Below, in pieces: positions 1 to 8,220 of a stretch of 64,000 bases of DNA. The DNA is from a beta proteobacterium AAP99 (GTDB lineage Bacteria; Pseudomonadota; Gammaproteobacteria; Burkholderiales; Burkholderiaceae_C), in contig LJIA01000007.1 in the NCBI GenBank assembly GCA_001295775.1, forward strand, positions 1 through 64,000, written 5' to 3'. Made by a program: the position numbers and the translations under genes. Below the pieces are notes generated by a model. That model was not told the DNA's origin. It searched no databases and saw only the letters and a list, made by a program, of their open reading frames with translations. How positions within the stretch are numbered: position 1 is the first letter of the stretch; every line of letters begins with the position of its first letter.

Positions 1-1
1 G

Positions 2-85
2 GAGAGCCTGAAGGATCAGGCGCAGCGCCTGGCGCAGGCCGTTGGGGTGTTCAAGATCAGCTCGAGCCGAACAGCGCAGGCCTAA
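2..85 (+). CDS. Methyl-accepting chemotaxis protein, C-terminal end only
   Basis: Frame 2 is open from the left edge to the TAA at 83-85 and encodes 27 residues reading ESLKDQAQRLAQAVGVFKI plus a short tail. The ESLxxQAxxLxxxVxxF pattern is the usual end of the second methylation helix of chemoreceptors, so this is very probably the 3' end of an MCP gene; the sensor and most of the signalling domain lie outside the window. It sits just upstream of flhDC, which fits a motility locus. The identification rests on a short stretch, so the family call is moderately firm and the ligand is unknowable. Confidence 0.65.
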   Translation, partial: ESLKDQAQRLAQAVGVFKISSSRTAQA

Positions 86-198
86 AGCTTTCGCTCCTGC
101 TGCCGAGAACCTTAATGGGTGGTGGCGTCTGCGCTCGATGCTGCACTGTCGCGAACATCGCCAAGCCTCCCGAAACCCGCACCAGCACTCGATCTTCG

Positions 199-246
199 CA
201 GGCTTGTAGGAATCTGTCCTACAAGCCTGTCGTCGTTTTGGACGAC
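199..246. promoter_or_regulatory. Two inverted repeats in the flhD leader
   Basis: CAGGCTTGTAGG (199-210) and CCTACAAGCCTG (218-229) are a perfect 12-bp inverted repeat with a 7-nt spacer. A second hairpin, GTCGTC (229-234) with GACGAC (241-246), follows directly. There is only a short TTTT inside the second loop, so this could be a weak terminator for the upstream chemoreceptor gene or an operator/leader structure for flhDC. I see no other gene in 86-345 and no confident -35/-10 pair. Confidence 0.4.
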
Positions 247-345
247 GCGTGAATCAGCCGGATTCCGATACTTTGAATTGGCTTGGATTTCCAGAATGCA
301 CCCATGGCGACAACAACAGCGCGCCAGTTCAAAAGGAGCAAGGAA

Positions 346-687
346 ATGACCACGCAACGTACCGAACAGCTGCTCGCCGACATCCGCGAAGCCAACCTCA
401 CCTACATGATGCTCGCCCAGCACCTGATCCGCGAAGATCGTGAAGCCGCAATGTTCCGCCTTGGTGTCAGCGAGGAAGTGGCCGACATCATCAACACCCT
501 GTCACCTGCCCAGCTCATGAAGATTGCAGCAAGCAACACCCTCGTGGCGCGCTTCCGCTTCGATGACGAGATGGTGTGGAACCTTCTGACTGAGTCCAAG
601 CGTCCCCAGGGCCCGGCGCAAGACAGCCCCTACGCCCGCCTGCACGCCCGTATCCTGGTTGCCAGCGCGTCGACCGACGCGATCTGA
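346..687 (+). CDS. flhD: Flagellar transcriptional regulator FlhD
   Basis: FlhD combines with FlhC into the master activator that switches on the sigma-70-dependent flagellar middle genes. The 113-aa product has the family pattern LLADIREANLTYMMLAQ near the N-terminus followed by LIREDREAAMFRLGVSEEVA, typical of FlhD helices. I chose the ATG at 346 because AAGGAG lies about 10 nt ahead of it; the frame is open upstream to a TTG at 283, but that extension is absent from known FlhD proteins. flhC follows 47 nt later, as in other beta- and gamma-proteobacteria. Long 5' leader with two hairpins upstream. Confidence 0.95.
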   Translation: MTTQRTEQLLADIREANLTYMMLAQHLIREDREAAMFRLGVSEEVADIINTLSPAQLMKIAASNTLVARFRFDDEMVWNLLTESKRPQGPAQDSPYARLHARILVASASTDAI

Positions 688-734
688 ACGGCCCGGTCCG
701 AAGACTCAGAACACAGAGGAAAGGAAATCACATC

Positions 735-1283
735 ATGGCCACGAAGAGCCTTCTCAAGGAAAACGCCCAGATTCAACGCGCCATCGAGCTGATCAAGCTT
801 GGTGCCCGCCTGCAAGTGCTCGAGAGCGAGACGGATCTCTCCTACGAGCGCCTGCTCAAGCTGTACAAGGAAGTTGCTGGAAAGTCGCCGTCCAAGGGCA
901 TGCTGCCCTTCTCGACAGACTGGTTCCTGACCTGGCAGCCCAACATTCATGCCTCGCTGTTCCTGAACATCTACGAGTTCCTGAACAAGACGACCGAGGC
1001 TGACGAAATCGACAACGTCATCCGTGCCTACAAGCTCTATGCAGAGCAGATCGCGTTGGATGGTGTTGAACCCCTGCTGACCATCACGCGGGCCTGGCGT
1101 CTCGTGAAGTTCGTCGACTCCGGCATGCTGACCATGACGAAGTGCAAGTGCTGCGGTGGCCACTTTGTCAACCACAGCTACGAACTGTCCAAGGACTACG
1201 TATGCGGCCTGTGCAACCCGCCGGCGCGTGCTGGCAAGGGTGCAACGAACAAGGCGCGCGCAGAAGACTCGGTTCCGGTCTGA
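735..1283 (+). CDS. flhC: Flagellar transcriptional regulator FlhC
   Basis: FlhC is the DNA-binding, zinc-containing partner of FlhD in the FlhD4C2 activator. The 182-aa product shows the expected zinc site near the C-terminus: CKCC around residues 137-140 and CGLC about 20 residues later. The first half carries the family segment LIKLGARLQVLESETDLSYERL. An AGGAAAGGAAA purine stretch precedes the ATG. It is co-directional with flhD and the pair is closed by the terminator at 1395-1424, so flhDC is a separate unit from motAB. Confidence 0.96.
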   Translation: MATKSLLKENAQIQRAIELIKLGARLQVLESETDLSYERLLKLYKEVAGKSPSKGMLPFSTDWFLTWQPNIHASLFLNIYEFLNKTTEADEIDNVIRAYKLYAEQIALDGVEPLLTITRAWRLVKFVDSGMLTMTKCKCCGGHFVNHSYELSKDYVCGLCNPPARAGKGATNKARAEDSVPV

Positions 1284-1394
1284 TGAGTTACCGGCGCCTC
1301 GCTCAAGTCGAGGCGTTCGATGCCGAAATGTTTTTTGGAACAGTCATGTTTCCTTCCTCCCTCACCTGAAGGCGCGAGCCGTAACGGTGTTTAT

Positions 1395-1424
1395 GAGCGG
1401 GCAAAAGCCCGCTCTTTTCTTTTC
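1395..1424 (+). terminator. Rho-independent terminator after flhDC
   Basis: GAGCGGGC (1395-1402), loop AAAA, GCCCGCTC (1407-1414), then TTTTCTTTT. The stem is a perfect 8 bp with a U-rich tail, about 110 nt past the flhC stop. It separates flhDC from motAB. Confidence 0.88.
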
Positions 1425-1455
1425 ATCGATCGCAGTGCCGCGCGGGCATCATCTC

Positions 1456-1483
1456 TCAAGGCGGATTCTGTTTCCGCCGAAGA
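1456..1483 (+). promoter_or_regulatory. Sigma-28 promoter for motAB
   Basis: TCAAG (1456-1460), 15-nt spacer, GCCGAAGA (1476-1483). The same TCAAG-N15-GCCGA layout occurs ahead of cheY and flhB in this window, which raises confidence over a single match. The predicted start point lies about 60 nt before the motA ATG. Spacing is one nucleotide longer than the Escherichia coli consensus TAAAGTTT-N11-GCCGATAA. Confidence 0.6.
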
Positions 1484-1551
1484 CCTGAAGCAGGGATGCC
1501 CCCCGTCGTGCGCGCCAGCCTCCGGCGCGCGACGCCCACCTAGGAACTGCG

Positions 1552-2415
1552 ATGTTCATCATCATTGGCTATGTCGTCGTGATCGTCTGCGTGTTCGGCG
1601 TGTACGCAGCGGTGGGCGGCAACATGGCCATCATTGCCAAAGCGGCTCCGATCGAACTGGCCATCATCTTCGGTGCGGCGATCGGTGCGTTCCTTGTCGC
1701 CAACAGCATGAAGGTCATCAAGGCGACAGCAGCTGCAGTGCCTGCGCTGTTCAAGGGTTCCAAGCAGACGAAAGCGCGCTACATGGAGTTGATGGCGCTG
1801 CTCTACGACATTCTCTCGAAGGCGCGCAAAGAAGGCCTCATGTCCATCGAGAAAGACGTTGAAGACCCTCACAACAGCGCCCTCTTCAACAAGTATCCGC
1901 TCGTGTCCGCGGACCACCACCTGGTTGAGTTCATCACCGACTACCTGCGTCTCATGGTGTCCGGCAACCTGAATGCCATCGAGATCGAAAACCTGATGGA
2001 CAACGAGATCGAGACCCATCATCACGAGGCGCATGTGCCCGCACACGCGGTTCAGTCCATGGCCGATGGTCTGCCTGCATTCGGCATTGTGGCGGCCGTG
2101 CTCGGCGTGGTGAAGACGATGGCCTCCGTGGGTCAGCCCCCGGCGGTGCTGGGGGCCATGATCGCGTCGGCACTTGTCGGCACATTTCTGGGCATTCTGC
2201 TCGCGTACGGCTTCGTGGGCCCATTGGCCAGCCTGATGAATCAGCATGTGGATGAAGCCACCAAGGAGCTGCAGTGCATCAAGATCACGCTGCTGTCTTC
2301 CCTCCAGGGCTATGCACCCGCGATTGCCGTGGAGTTCGGTCGCAAGGTCCTGTACTCCACCGAGCGCCCGACCTTCCAGGAGCTGGAAGCGCACGTGAAG
2401 CAGAAGAAGGCTTGA
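1552..2415 (+). CDS. motA: Flagellar motor stator protein MotA
   Basis: MotA is the four-helix inner-membrane subunit of the proton-driven stator that pushes on FliG. The 287-aa product starts with a hydrophobic helix (MFIIIGYVVVIVCVFGVYAA), has a second around residues 32-52, a large cytoplasmic loop rich in charged residues, and two more helices at about 172-192 and 203-223 with the conserved ADGLPAFGIVAAVLG stretch. Length matches the E. coli protein (295 aa). An AGGAA motif precedes the ATG. motB starts 13 nt after the stop, so the two are co-transcribed, probably from the sigma-28 site at 1456-1483. Confidence 0.96.
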   Translation: MFIIIGYVVVIVCVFGVYAAVGGNMAIIAKAAPIELAIIFGAAIGAFLVANSMKVIKATAAAVPALFKGSKQTKARYMELMALLYDILSKARKEGLMSIEKDVEDPHNSALFNKYPLVSADHHLVEFITDYLRLMVSGNLNAIEIENLMDNEIETHHHEAHVPAHAVQSMADGLPAFGIVAAVLGVVKTMASVGQPPAVLGAMIASALVGTFLGILLAYGFVGPLASLMNQHVDEATKELQCIKITLLSSLQGYAPAIAVEFGRKVLYSTERPTFQELEAHVKQKKA

Positions 2416-2428
2416 TCGGGTCTGCAGC

Positions 2429-3511
2429 ATGGCTTCTGACAAGGCTGTTCAGCCCATCATCATCAAGCGCATCAAGAAGGTGTCCGGCGGACATCATGGT
2501 GCTGCATGGAAGATCGCTTACGCCGACTTCGTGACGGCGATGATGGCGTTCTTCCTGCTGATGTGGCTGCTGGGATCTACCACGAAAGGTGATCTCAAGG
2601 GCATCTCGGACTACTTCAGCAACCCCATCGCACTCACGCTTTCCGGCGGTTCCGGTGCCGGAGATGCAACGAGCCTGGTCATGGGCGGCGGGGAAGATCT
2701 GTCTCGCCGATCGGCCAACATGCACAAAGGACAGGACCCCGAGGAACAGCGCCGCATCCAGCGCGAGGCGCGCGACGCGATTGCCAAGGTGGACCAGGCA
2801 GCGATGGCCGCTCTGAAGGACAAGGTGCAGCAAGCCATCACCAACAACCCCAAGCTGGCCGACTACAAGTCCCAGGTCCGGCTCGACGTGACCAAGGAAG
2901 GGCTGCGCATCCAGATCGTCGACGATCAAGGACGGCCCATGTTCGACAGCGGATCTGCGGTCGTCAAGGACTACATGCGCGGCTTGCTGCGCGAGATTGC
3001 GGCCGTGCTCAACACCGTCGACTACAAGGTTTCTCTGTCCGGTCACACGGACTCGCGGCCCTTCGGCAGCACGGAGATGGGATACAGCAACTGGGAGCTG
3101 TCTGCGGATCGTGCGAATGCCTCCCGCCGCGAGCTGCTCATCGGTGGCATGCAGGAGCTGAAGATCGTTCGCGTGGTGGGTCTGGCCGCCAGCCAGCCGA
3201 TGGAAGGCATGCAGCCGGATGCGGAAGTGAACCGACGCATCAGCATTGTGGTGCTGACACGCGCAGCCGAAGAAGACATGGCTGCCGCCGCGCGCGTGCC
3301 GGAGCCGGAGCCCACGGAGAAGACGCCGTTCATGAAGGTCCTGGAAGGCGCAACGCCGCTGCCAGCGCCCAGTCCGGCAACCGTTATGCCCGCCATTCCT
3401 GCCGTTCAGGCCGCACCTTCCGCGGGTGCAGGGGCGCCCACGCTGCCTGCACCACCGAGCTTTCCCCAGTCCGCTGAACAAAAGCCTTTTGTCGTGACTA
3501 TTCCGCGCTAG
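2429..3511 (+). CDS. motB: Flagellar motor stator protein MotB
   Basis: MotB forms the ion channel with MotA and anchors the stator to peptidoglycan. The 360-aa protein has a short cytoplasmic N-terminus, one membrane helix containing the proton-accepting aspartate D33 (KIAYADFVTAMMAFFLL), a plug/linker region, and an OmpA-like peptidoglycan-binding domain at about residues 150-280 with LSGHTDSRPF and NRRISIVVL. The C-terminal 70 residues are rich in proline and alanine and exceed the E. coli protein, which ends at 308 aa. The residues around D33 indicate proton rather than sodium drive. It is the second gene of the motAB unit. Confidence 0.96.
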   Translation: MASDKAVQPIIIKRIKKVSGGHHGAAWKIAYADFVTAMMAFFLLMWLLGSTTKGDLKGISDYFSNPIALTLSGGSGAGDATSLVMGGGEDLSRRSANMHKGQDPEEQRRIQREARDAIAKVDQAAMAALKDKVQQAITNNPKLADYKSQVRLDVTKEGLRIQIVDDQGRPMFDSGSAVVKDYMRGLLREIAAVLNTVDYKVSLSGHTDSRPFGSTEMGYSNWELSADRANASRRELLIGGMQELKIVRVVGLAASQPMEGMQPDAEVNRRISIVVLTRAAEEDMAAAARVPEPEPTEKTPFMKVLEGATPLPAPSPATVMPAIPAVQAAPSAGAGAPTLPAPPSFPQSAEQKPFVVTIPR

Positions 3512-3518
3512 CCCAGGC

Positions 3519-3546
3519 TCAAGACCTTGTGCTTGCGTGCCGAAAC
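3519..3546 (+). promoter_or_regulatory. Sigma-28 promoter for cheYZ
   Basis: TCAAG (3519-3523), 15-nt spacer, GCCGAAAC (3539-3546), located in the 77-nt gap between motB and cheY. It is identical in layout to the motA and flhB candidates. It would let FliA drive cheYZ independently of motAB read-through. Confidence 0.6.
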
Positions 3547-3588
3547 ACTGTCCAAACCCGGAATCCCTGCATACCGAGGAGCTGACCG

Positions 3589-3981
3589 ATGTCTGCCGAA
3601 ATGAAGTTCCTGATCGTTGACGATTTCTCCACCATGCGCCGCATCGTGCGCAACCTCCTCAAGGAGCTCGGCTATAGCAACGCCGAGGAAGCCGAAGACG
3701 GCCAGGTGGCGCTCAACATGCTGAAGTCTGCCCACTTCGATTTCGTGGTGAGCGACATCAACATGCCTAACATGAACGGCTTCGAGCTGCTGCAGGCGAT
3801 CAAGGCAGATCCCGCAATCAAGCATATTCCCGTGCTGATGGTGACTGCAGAAGCACGCAAGGAGGACATCGTCCTGGCCGCCCAAAGTGGCGCAGCGGGC
3901 TACATCGTCAAGCCGTTCACCAAGGGCACGCTTGAGGAAAAGCTTCAGAAGATTCTTGCCAAGATGGCACAACCCGCCTGA
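3589..3981 (+). CDS. cheY: Chemotaxis response regulator CheY
   Basis: CheY is the single-domain receiver that, once phosphorylated by CheA, binds FliM and changes flagellar rotation. All receiver residues are present in the 130-aa product: acidic pair D11/D12, phospho-acceptor D56 ([10 protein letters not shown]), T86 (MVTAEA), Y105 and K108 (IVKPFT). The sequence is very close to enterobacterial CheY (128 aa). GAGGAG precedes the ATG. cheZ follows 16 nt later. cheA, cheW, cheR and cheB are not adjacent, so the rest of the pathway must be encoded elsewhere. Confidence 0.97.
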   Translation: MSAEMKFLIVDDFSTMRRIVRNLLKELGYSNAEEAEDGQVALNMLKSAHFDFVVSDINMPNMNGFELLQAIKADPAIKHIPVLMVTAEARKEDIVLAAQSGAAGYIVKPFTKGTLEEKLQKILAKMAQPA

Positions 3982-3997
3982 GAAAGGGTCATTGATC

Positions 3998-4756
3998 ATG
4001 GATCAGGCCACTGCCATCAACGATATGGATCTCGATGCGCTGTTCGACACGGCAGCATCCAGCCCCGCTTCGGCTACCTCGGTCGCCAGTGCGCTGGCAA
4101 CTCCTGCATCGTCGGGTCGAGCGCAGACCGCAGGCGTCGGCCCGATCCCGGCCGTCGCTCCCGAGACCGGCGTCGTGCACGTGTATCAGCGAGTGGGCGA
4201 ACTCACGCGTACGCTGCACAACACCCTGCGCGATCTGGGTTACTACAACGAAATCGAAGACTCGCTGTCCAATCTGCCGGACGCCAAGTCCCGCCTGACC
4301 TACATCGCACGCCTGACGGGCGAGGCCGCCGAGAAGGTGCTCAACGCGGTGGAGGTCGCCCAGTCCGAGCAGGATGCGCTGGCCGAGCGTGCCAAGGCTG
4401 CACGTGCTGCTCTGCTGGAGAACCCGGTCAAGGCTGTGGCCACCGGAGGCGTGCTCGACTTTGTGGACTCGGTCATTGCCAACACGGCCAAGACCAACGC
4501 CACCCTCACGGACATCATGATGGCCCAGGACTTCCATGACCTCACCGGTCAGGTCATCCGAAAGGTGGTCTCACTGGCGGGCAACATGGAAACCCAGCTC
4601 GTGAAGCTTCTGGTCGAAGTCACGCCTCCCGAGCAGCGCCAGAAGATCAAGCAGGACGAAAAGCTCGGTGGTCCCGTGGTGAACCCCGAAGTGCGTGCCG
4701 ACGTGGTCAAGGGGCAGGGCGACGTGGACGATCTGCTGGCGTCCCTGGGCTTTTGA
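3998..4756 (+). CDS. cheZ: Protein phosphatase CheZ
   Basis: CheZ dephosphorylates CheY-P and so ends the tumble signal. The 252-aa protein contains the catalytic segment QDFHDLTGQVIRKV, with D181 and Q185 matching D143 and Q147 of E. coli CheZ. The C-terminus GDVDDLLASLGF is the tethered CheY-binding helix. The N-terminus (about 1-55) is an alanine/serine-rich extension. I chose the ATG at 3998, preceded by GAGAAAGGG; the longer reading frame overlaps cheY. Spacing of 16 nt to cheY indicates one transcript. Confidence 0.95.
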   Translation: MDQATAINDMDLDALFDTAASSPASATSVASALATPASSGRAQTAGVGPIPAVAPETGVVHVYQRVGELTRTLHNTLRDLGYYNEIEDSLSNLPDAKSRLTYIARLTGEAAEKVLNAVEVAQSEQDALAERAKAARAALLENPVKAVATGGVLDFVDSVIANTAKTNATLTDIMMAQDFHDLTGQVIRKVVSLAGNMETQLVKLLVEVTPPEQRQKIKQDEKLGGPVVNPEVRADVVKGQGDVDDLLASLGF

Positions 4757-4806
4757 GCGCCACGGGGTGTCGACGCCCCGTCAACAGCTTTCAGAGAATC
4801 GTGCAG

Positions 4807-4849
4807 GGCCGGAAATAGGCGGGGCTTTCCCCGTCTTTCCCGGCCTTTC
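4807..4849 (+). terminator. Possible terminator after cheZ (nested hairpin)
   Basis: An outer GGCCGG (4807-4812) pairs with CCGGCC (4840-4845) around an inner CGGGG-CTTT-CCCCG hairpin, followed by TTTC. The U-tract is short, so termination would be partial. It lies between the cheZ stop and the sigma-28 site for flhB. Confidence 0.35.
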
Positions 4850-4855
4850 GTGCGC

Positions 4856-4883
4856 TCAAGTCTCCGAATAATGCTGCCGATAG
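4856..4883 (+). promoter_or_regulatory. Sigma-28 promoter for the flhBAFG-fliA operon
   Basis: TCAAG (4856-4860), 15-nt spacer, GCCGATAG (4876-4883), the best -10 match of the three copies in this window. The flhB ATG is 42 nt downstream of the -10 box. If used, FliA would feed back positively on its own operon. Confidence 0.65.
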
Positions 4884-4925
4884 CACTCCGCTTCCGGGGT
4901 GCGCACCCAGAGTGCTCGGCAGCCC

Positions 4926-6074
4926 ATGGCAGAAGAAAGCGGTCAGGACAAGTCACTACCCGCGTCAGCGCGCAAGATTGAGCGCGCACGCGAGGAGGGG
5001 CAGGTCGCGCGCTCGCGCGACGTCGGGCATGCGCTCGTCCTTGGCGCCAGCTTCGCAATGCTGGGTGTGCTCATGCCCTGGATCTTCGAGCGACTGACCG
5101 TGCTCATGCGTGCCGGCCTGCGCTTTGACCGCGCGGCACTGACCGATGCACACGCATCAAATCTCATCCACGGCCAGCTGGTCGGCGCCCTGGAGATCTG
5201 GGCACCGTTCGGCATTGCAGGCGCCCTGATGGGGGCTGCCGGCGCGGTGGCAGTGAGCGGCTTCATCTTCACCGGTAAGCCGCTGATGCCTCAATTCAGC
5301 CGGATTGACCCGATCAGCGGCTTCGGGCGCCTGTTCTCCGCTCAGTCGCTGGTGGAGAACCTCAAGCTCTTCGTCGTGCTGATGGCCCTCGTTGCGCTGA
5401 CTGGCTATGTCGCCTGGACGCACGGCAGTCAGTGGATGTCGCTGACCACGATGCCGCTCCAGTCTGCCCTTCCCGAGGCCGGCTTCACGCTTCTCAAGGC
5501 AGTCTTCTGGCTGATCGGCTTCGTGATCGTGGTAGCGGCATTGGATGTACCGCTGCAGATCTGGCGCCACAAGGAAAACCTCAAGATGACGGTTGAGGAA
5601 ATGCGCCAGGAGCACAAGGAGACCGAGGGCAATCCCGAGATCAAGAACAAGATCCGCCAGCTGCAGCGTCAGGCCGCACGCCAGCGCATGATGGCTGCAG
5701 TGCCCACCGCCACCGTGATCGTGACCAACCCAACGCACTACGCCGTGGCCCTGGCCTGGGACGAGCAGACCGGCGGTGCGCCCAAGGTGGTGGCCAAGGG
5801 TGTGGATGCTGTCGCAGCCAAGATCCGCGAGCTCGGTGCAGAGCACAAGGTGCCACTGCTCGAAGCCCCGCCTCTGGCCCGCGCGCTCTTCACCCATGTC
5901 GAGATCGAGGAGGAGATTCCGGCCAACCTGTACGCCGCAGTGGCCCAGGTGCTCGCCTACGTATTCCAGCTCAACGCATCGCTGCGTGGCGATGCGCTTG
6001 CACCGACCGCCCCGAGCAGCATCGCCATTCCCGCGGGCATGGATCCGCTTGATCCGCAGCCCAAGACTGTCTGA
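4926..6074 (+). CDS. flhB: Flagellar type III export protein FlhB
   Basis: FlhB is the substrate-specificity switch of the flagellar export gate. The 382-aa protein has a basic N-terminus (ARKIERAREEGQVARSRD), four membrane helices between about 35 and 210, and a cytoplasmic domain with the self-cleaving NPTH motif at residues 268-271 (VIVTNPTHYAVAL). The ATG at 4926 is preferred because family members begin MAEES/D-Q-K; an in-frame CGC-initiated extension upstream is not conserved. flhA follows after 11 nt. Length and motif agree with E. coli FlhB (382 aa). Confidence 0.96.
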   Translation: MAEESGQDKSLPASARKIERAREEGQVARSRDVGHALVLGASFAMLGVLMPWIFERLTVLMRAGLRFDRAALTDAHASNLIHGQLVGALEIWAPFGIAGALMGAAGAVAVSGFIFTGKPLMPQFSRIDPISGFGRLFSAQSLVENLKLFVVLMALVALTGYVAWTHGSQWMSLTTMPLQSALPEAGFTLLKAVFWLIGFVIVVAALDVPLQIWRHKENLKMTVEEMRQEHKETEGNPEIKNKIRQLQRQAARQRMMAAVPTATVIVTNPTHYAVALAWDEQTGGAPKVVAKGVDAVAAKIRELGAEHKVPLLEAPPLARALFTHVEIEEEIPANLYAAVAQVLAYVFQLNASLRGDALAPTAPSSIAIPAGMDPLDPQPKTV

Positions 6075-6085
6075 GCCACTGAGCC

Positions 6086-8164
6086 ATGAACCTCAAGAAA
6101 ACACTGGACCAATTCGGACTGCGCGACGTTCCGCTCGCCACCCTGGCGCTGCCCTTCCTGATCCTCATGATCCTGGTCATGATGATCCTGCCCTTGCCGC
6201 CCTTTCTGCTGGACTTGCTGTTCACCTTCAACATTGCGGTGAGCCTCGTGGTGCTGATGGTGGCCGTGTTCACGATCAAGCCGCTGGACTTCTCTTCCTT
6301 TCCGGTGATCCTGATGATCACCACGATCATGCGCCTGTCACTGAACGTGGCGTCCACGCGCGCAATTCTCATGAACGGCCATGAAGGCACTGGTGCCGCC
6401 GGCAAGGTCATCGAGGCCTTTGGTCACGTAATCATCGGTGGCAACTTCTTCGTCGGCATCATCCTCTTTGCGATCCTGATGGTCATCAACTTCGCGGTGA
6501 TCACCAAGGGTGCCGGCCGGATTGCCGAGGTCGGTGCCCGCTTTGCCCTGGATGCGATGCCGGGCAAGCAGATGGCGATCGACGCAGACTTGAATGCCGG
6601 ATTGATCGACGAGAAGGAGGCACGCAAGCGTCGTACTGAGGTTTCTCAGGAAGCCGACTTCTACGGCAGCATGGACGGCGCATCCAAGTACGTGCGAGGC
6701 GATGCGATCGCCGCCATCCTGATTCTCTTCATCACCATGATCGGCGGCTTCGCCTATGGCGTGGTGGCGCACGATCTGTCGATGGCCGATGCCGCGAACA
6801 ACTACGTGCTCCTGTCCATCGGCGATGCGCTGGTCGCCAGCGTGCCCTCGCTGGTGATCTCGATTGCCGCAGGCCTGATCGTCTCCCGCGTGGGTGACTC
6901 CGAAGACATCGGCGGTCAACTGATCAAGCAGATGTCCGTGGCGCCCAAGGCACTGGGCATCTCGGCCGGCTGCCTGGCCATTCTCGGCATCGTCCCGGGC
7001 ATGCCGCATTTCGTATTTCTGCTGCTCGCCGCGCTGCTGGGCTATGGCGCCTGGTACCTGAAGCAGCGCACGCTTCGGCAGCAGGCCCAGCCTGTCAAGG
7101 CAGAGGAGCCCGTCGCCAAGCCCAATGAAGCGAGCTGGGACGATGCGGCGCCCGTGGATGTGCTGGGCCTGGAGCTCGGCTACCGCTTGATCAATCTGAT
7201 CGAGAAGGGCAGCGAGACCGACCTCCTCGGCCGCATCAAGGGCGTTCGCCGCAAGTTCGCTCAGGAAGTTGGCTTCCTGCCGCCTTCGGTGCACGTGAAA
7301 GACAACCTCGATCTGCGTCCGGGCAGCTACCGAATCATGCTCAAGGGGGTTGCGGTTGCCGATGCCGAGGCCTTCCCGGGCATGCATCTGGCCATCAACC
7401 CCGGTGGTGCCACGCAGAGCCTGCCAGGTACGCCGACGACCGACCCGGCCTTCGGCCTGCCGGCAATCTGGATCGAAGAGTCGATGCGCGAGATGGCGCA
7501 CGCTGCGGGCTACACGGTGGTGGATGCCTCCACCGTCGTTGCGACGCACCTGCATCACGTGATGCAGACCCATGCATCCAAGCTGCTTGGCCGGCAGGAA
7601 GTGCAGCAGCTCATGGATCATGTCAACAAGTACGCCCCCAAGCTGCTGGAGGACGTCATCGGCAAGACCGTGCCCCTGGCCGCCTTTCAGAAGGTGCTGC
7701 AGAACCTGCTCGAGGAAGGCGTGCACATCCGCGATCTGCGAACCATCGTCGAGACCCTGGCCGAGCACGGCACCCGCACGCAGGATCCGGTAGACCTCAC
7801 AGCGCAGGTTCGCGCCAGCCTTGCCCCCGCCATCGTGCAGACCATCTACGGACGCACCCAGGATCTCTCTGTCATCGCCTTCGAGCCGGGTCTGGAGCGC
7901 GTTGTCGTTCAGGGGCTGGCGAGCGAGCAAGGTGCAGGCATCGAGCCTGGTCTGGCCGACACCCTCGTCAAGGCAGCGGGCAACGCTGCCAATGCCCAGG
8001 AAGAGCGCGGTCACCCGGCCTGCCTGCTGGTTCCCGATCGCATCCGAATGCCCCTGGCTCGCATGCTCAAGCGCGCTGCGCCCCGCCTTCGCGTGCTGGG
8101 CCACTCCGAAATCCCTGATTCCCACTCCATCTCGGTGGGCTACCTGATTGGGGGTGCAGCCTGA
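6086..8164 (+). CDS. flhA: Flagellar type III export protein FlhA
   Basis: FlhA is the nonameric export-gate protein whose cytoplasmic ring receives chaperone-substrate complexes. The 692-aa product has about eight N-terminal membrane helices (residues 20-330), the conserved cytoplasmic loop RFALDAMPGKQMAIDADLNA typical of the FHIPEP family, and a soluble C-terminal domain from about 350 to the end. Size equals that of E. coli FlhA (692 aa). It lies in the flhB-flhA-flhF-flhG-fliA run with short gaps, indicating one operon. Confidence 0.97.
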   Translation: MNLKKTLDQFGLRDVPLATLALPFLILMILVMMILPLPPFLLDLLFTFNIAVSLVVLMVAVFTIKPLDFSSFPVILMITTIMRLSLNVASTRAILMNGHEGTGAAGKVIEAFGHVIIGGNFFVGIILFAILMVINFAVITKGAGRIAEVGARFALDAMPGKQMAIDADLNAGLIDEKEARKRRTEVSQEADFYGSMDGASKYVRGDAIAAILILFITMIGGFAYGVVAHDLSMADAANNYVLLSIGDALVASVPSLVISIAAGLIVSRVGDSEDIGGQLIKQMSVAPKALGISAGCLAILGIVPGMPHFVFLLLAALLGYGAWYLKQRTLRQQAQPVKAEEPVAKPNEASWDDAAPVDVLGLELGYRLINLIEKGSETDLLGRIKGVRRKFAQEVGFLPPSVHVKDNLDLRPGSYRIMLKGVAVADAEAFPGMHLAINPGGATQSLPGTPTTDPAFGLPAIWIEESMREMAHAAGYTVVDASTVVATHLHHVMQTHASKLLGRQEVQQLMDHVNKYAPKLLEDVIGKTVPLAAFQKVLQNLLEEGVHIRDLRTIVETLAEHGTRTQDPVDLTAQVRASLAPAIVQTIYGRTQDLSVIAFEPGLERVVVQGLASEQGAGIEPGLADTLVKAAGNAANAQEERGHPACLLVPDRIRMPLARMLKRAAPRLRVLGHSEIPDSHSISVGYLIGGAA

Positions 8165-8220
8165 GATCGGCACCGCTGATCCACGGCTCCACTCCACACT
8201 GATCTCCCTGGAGAGACACC

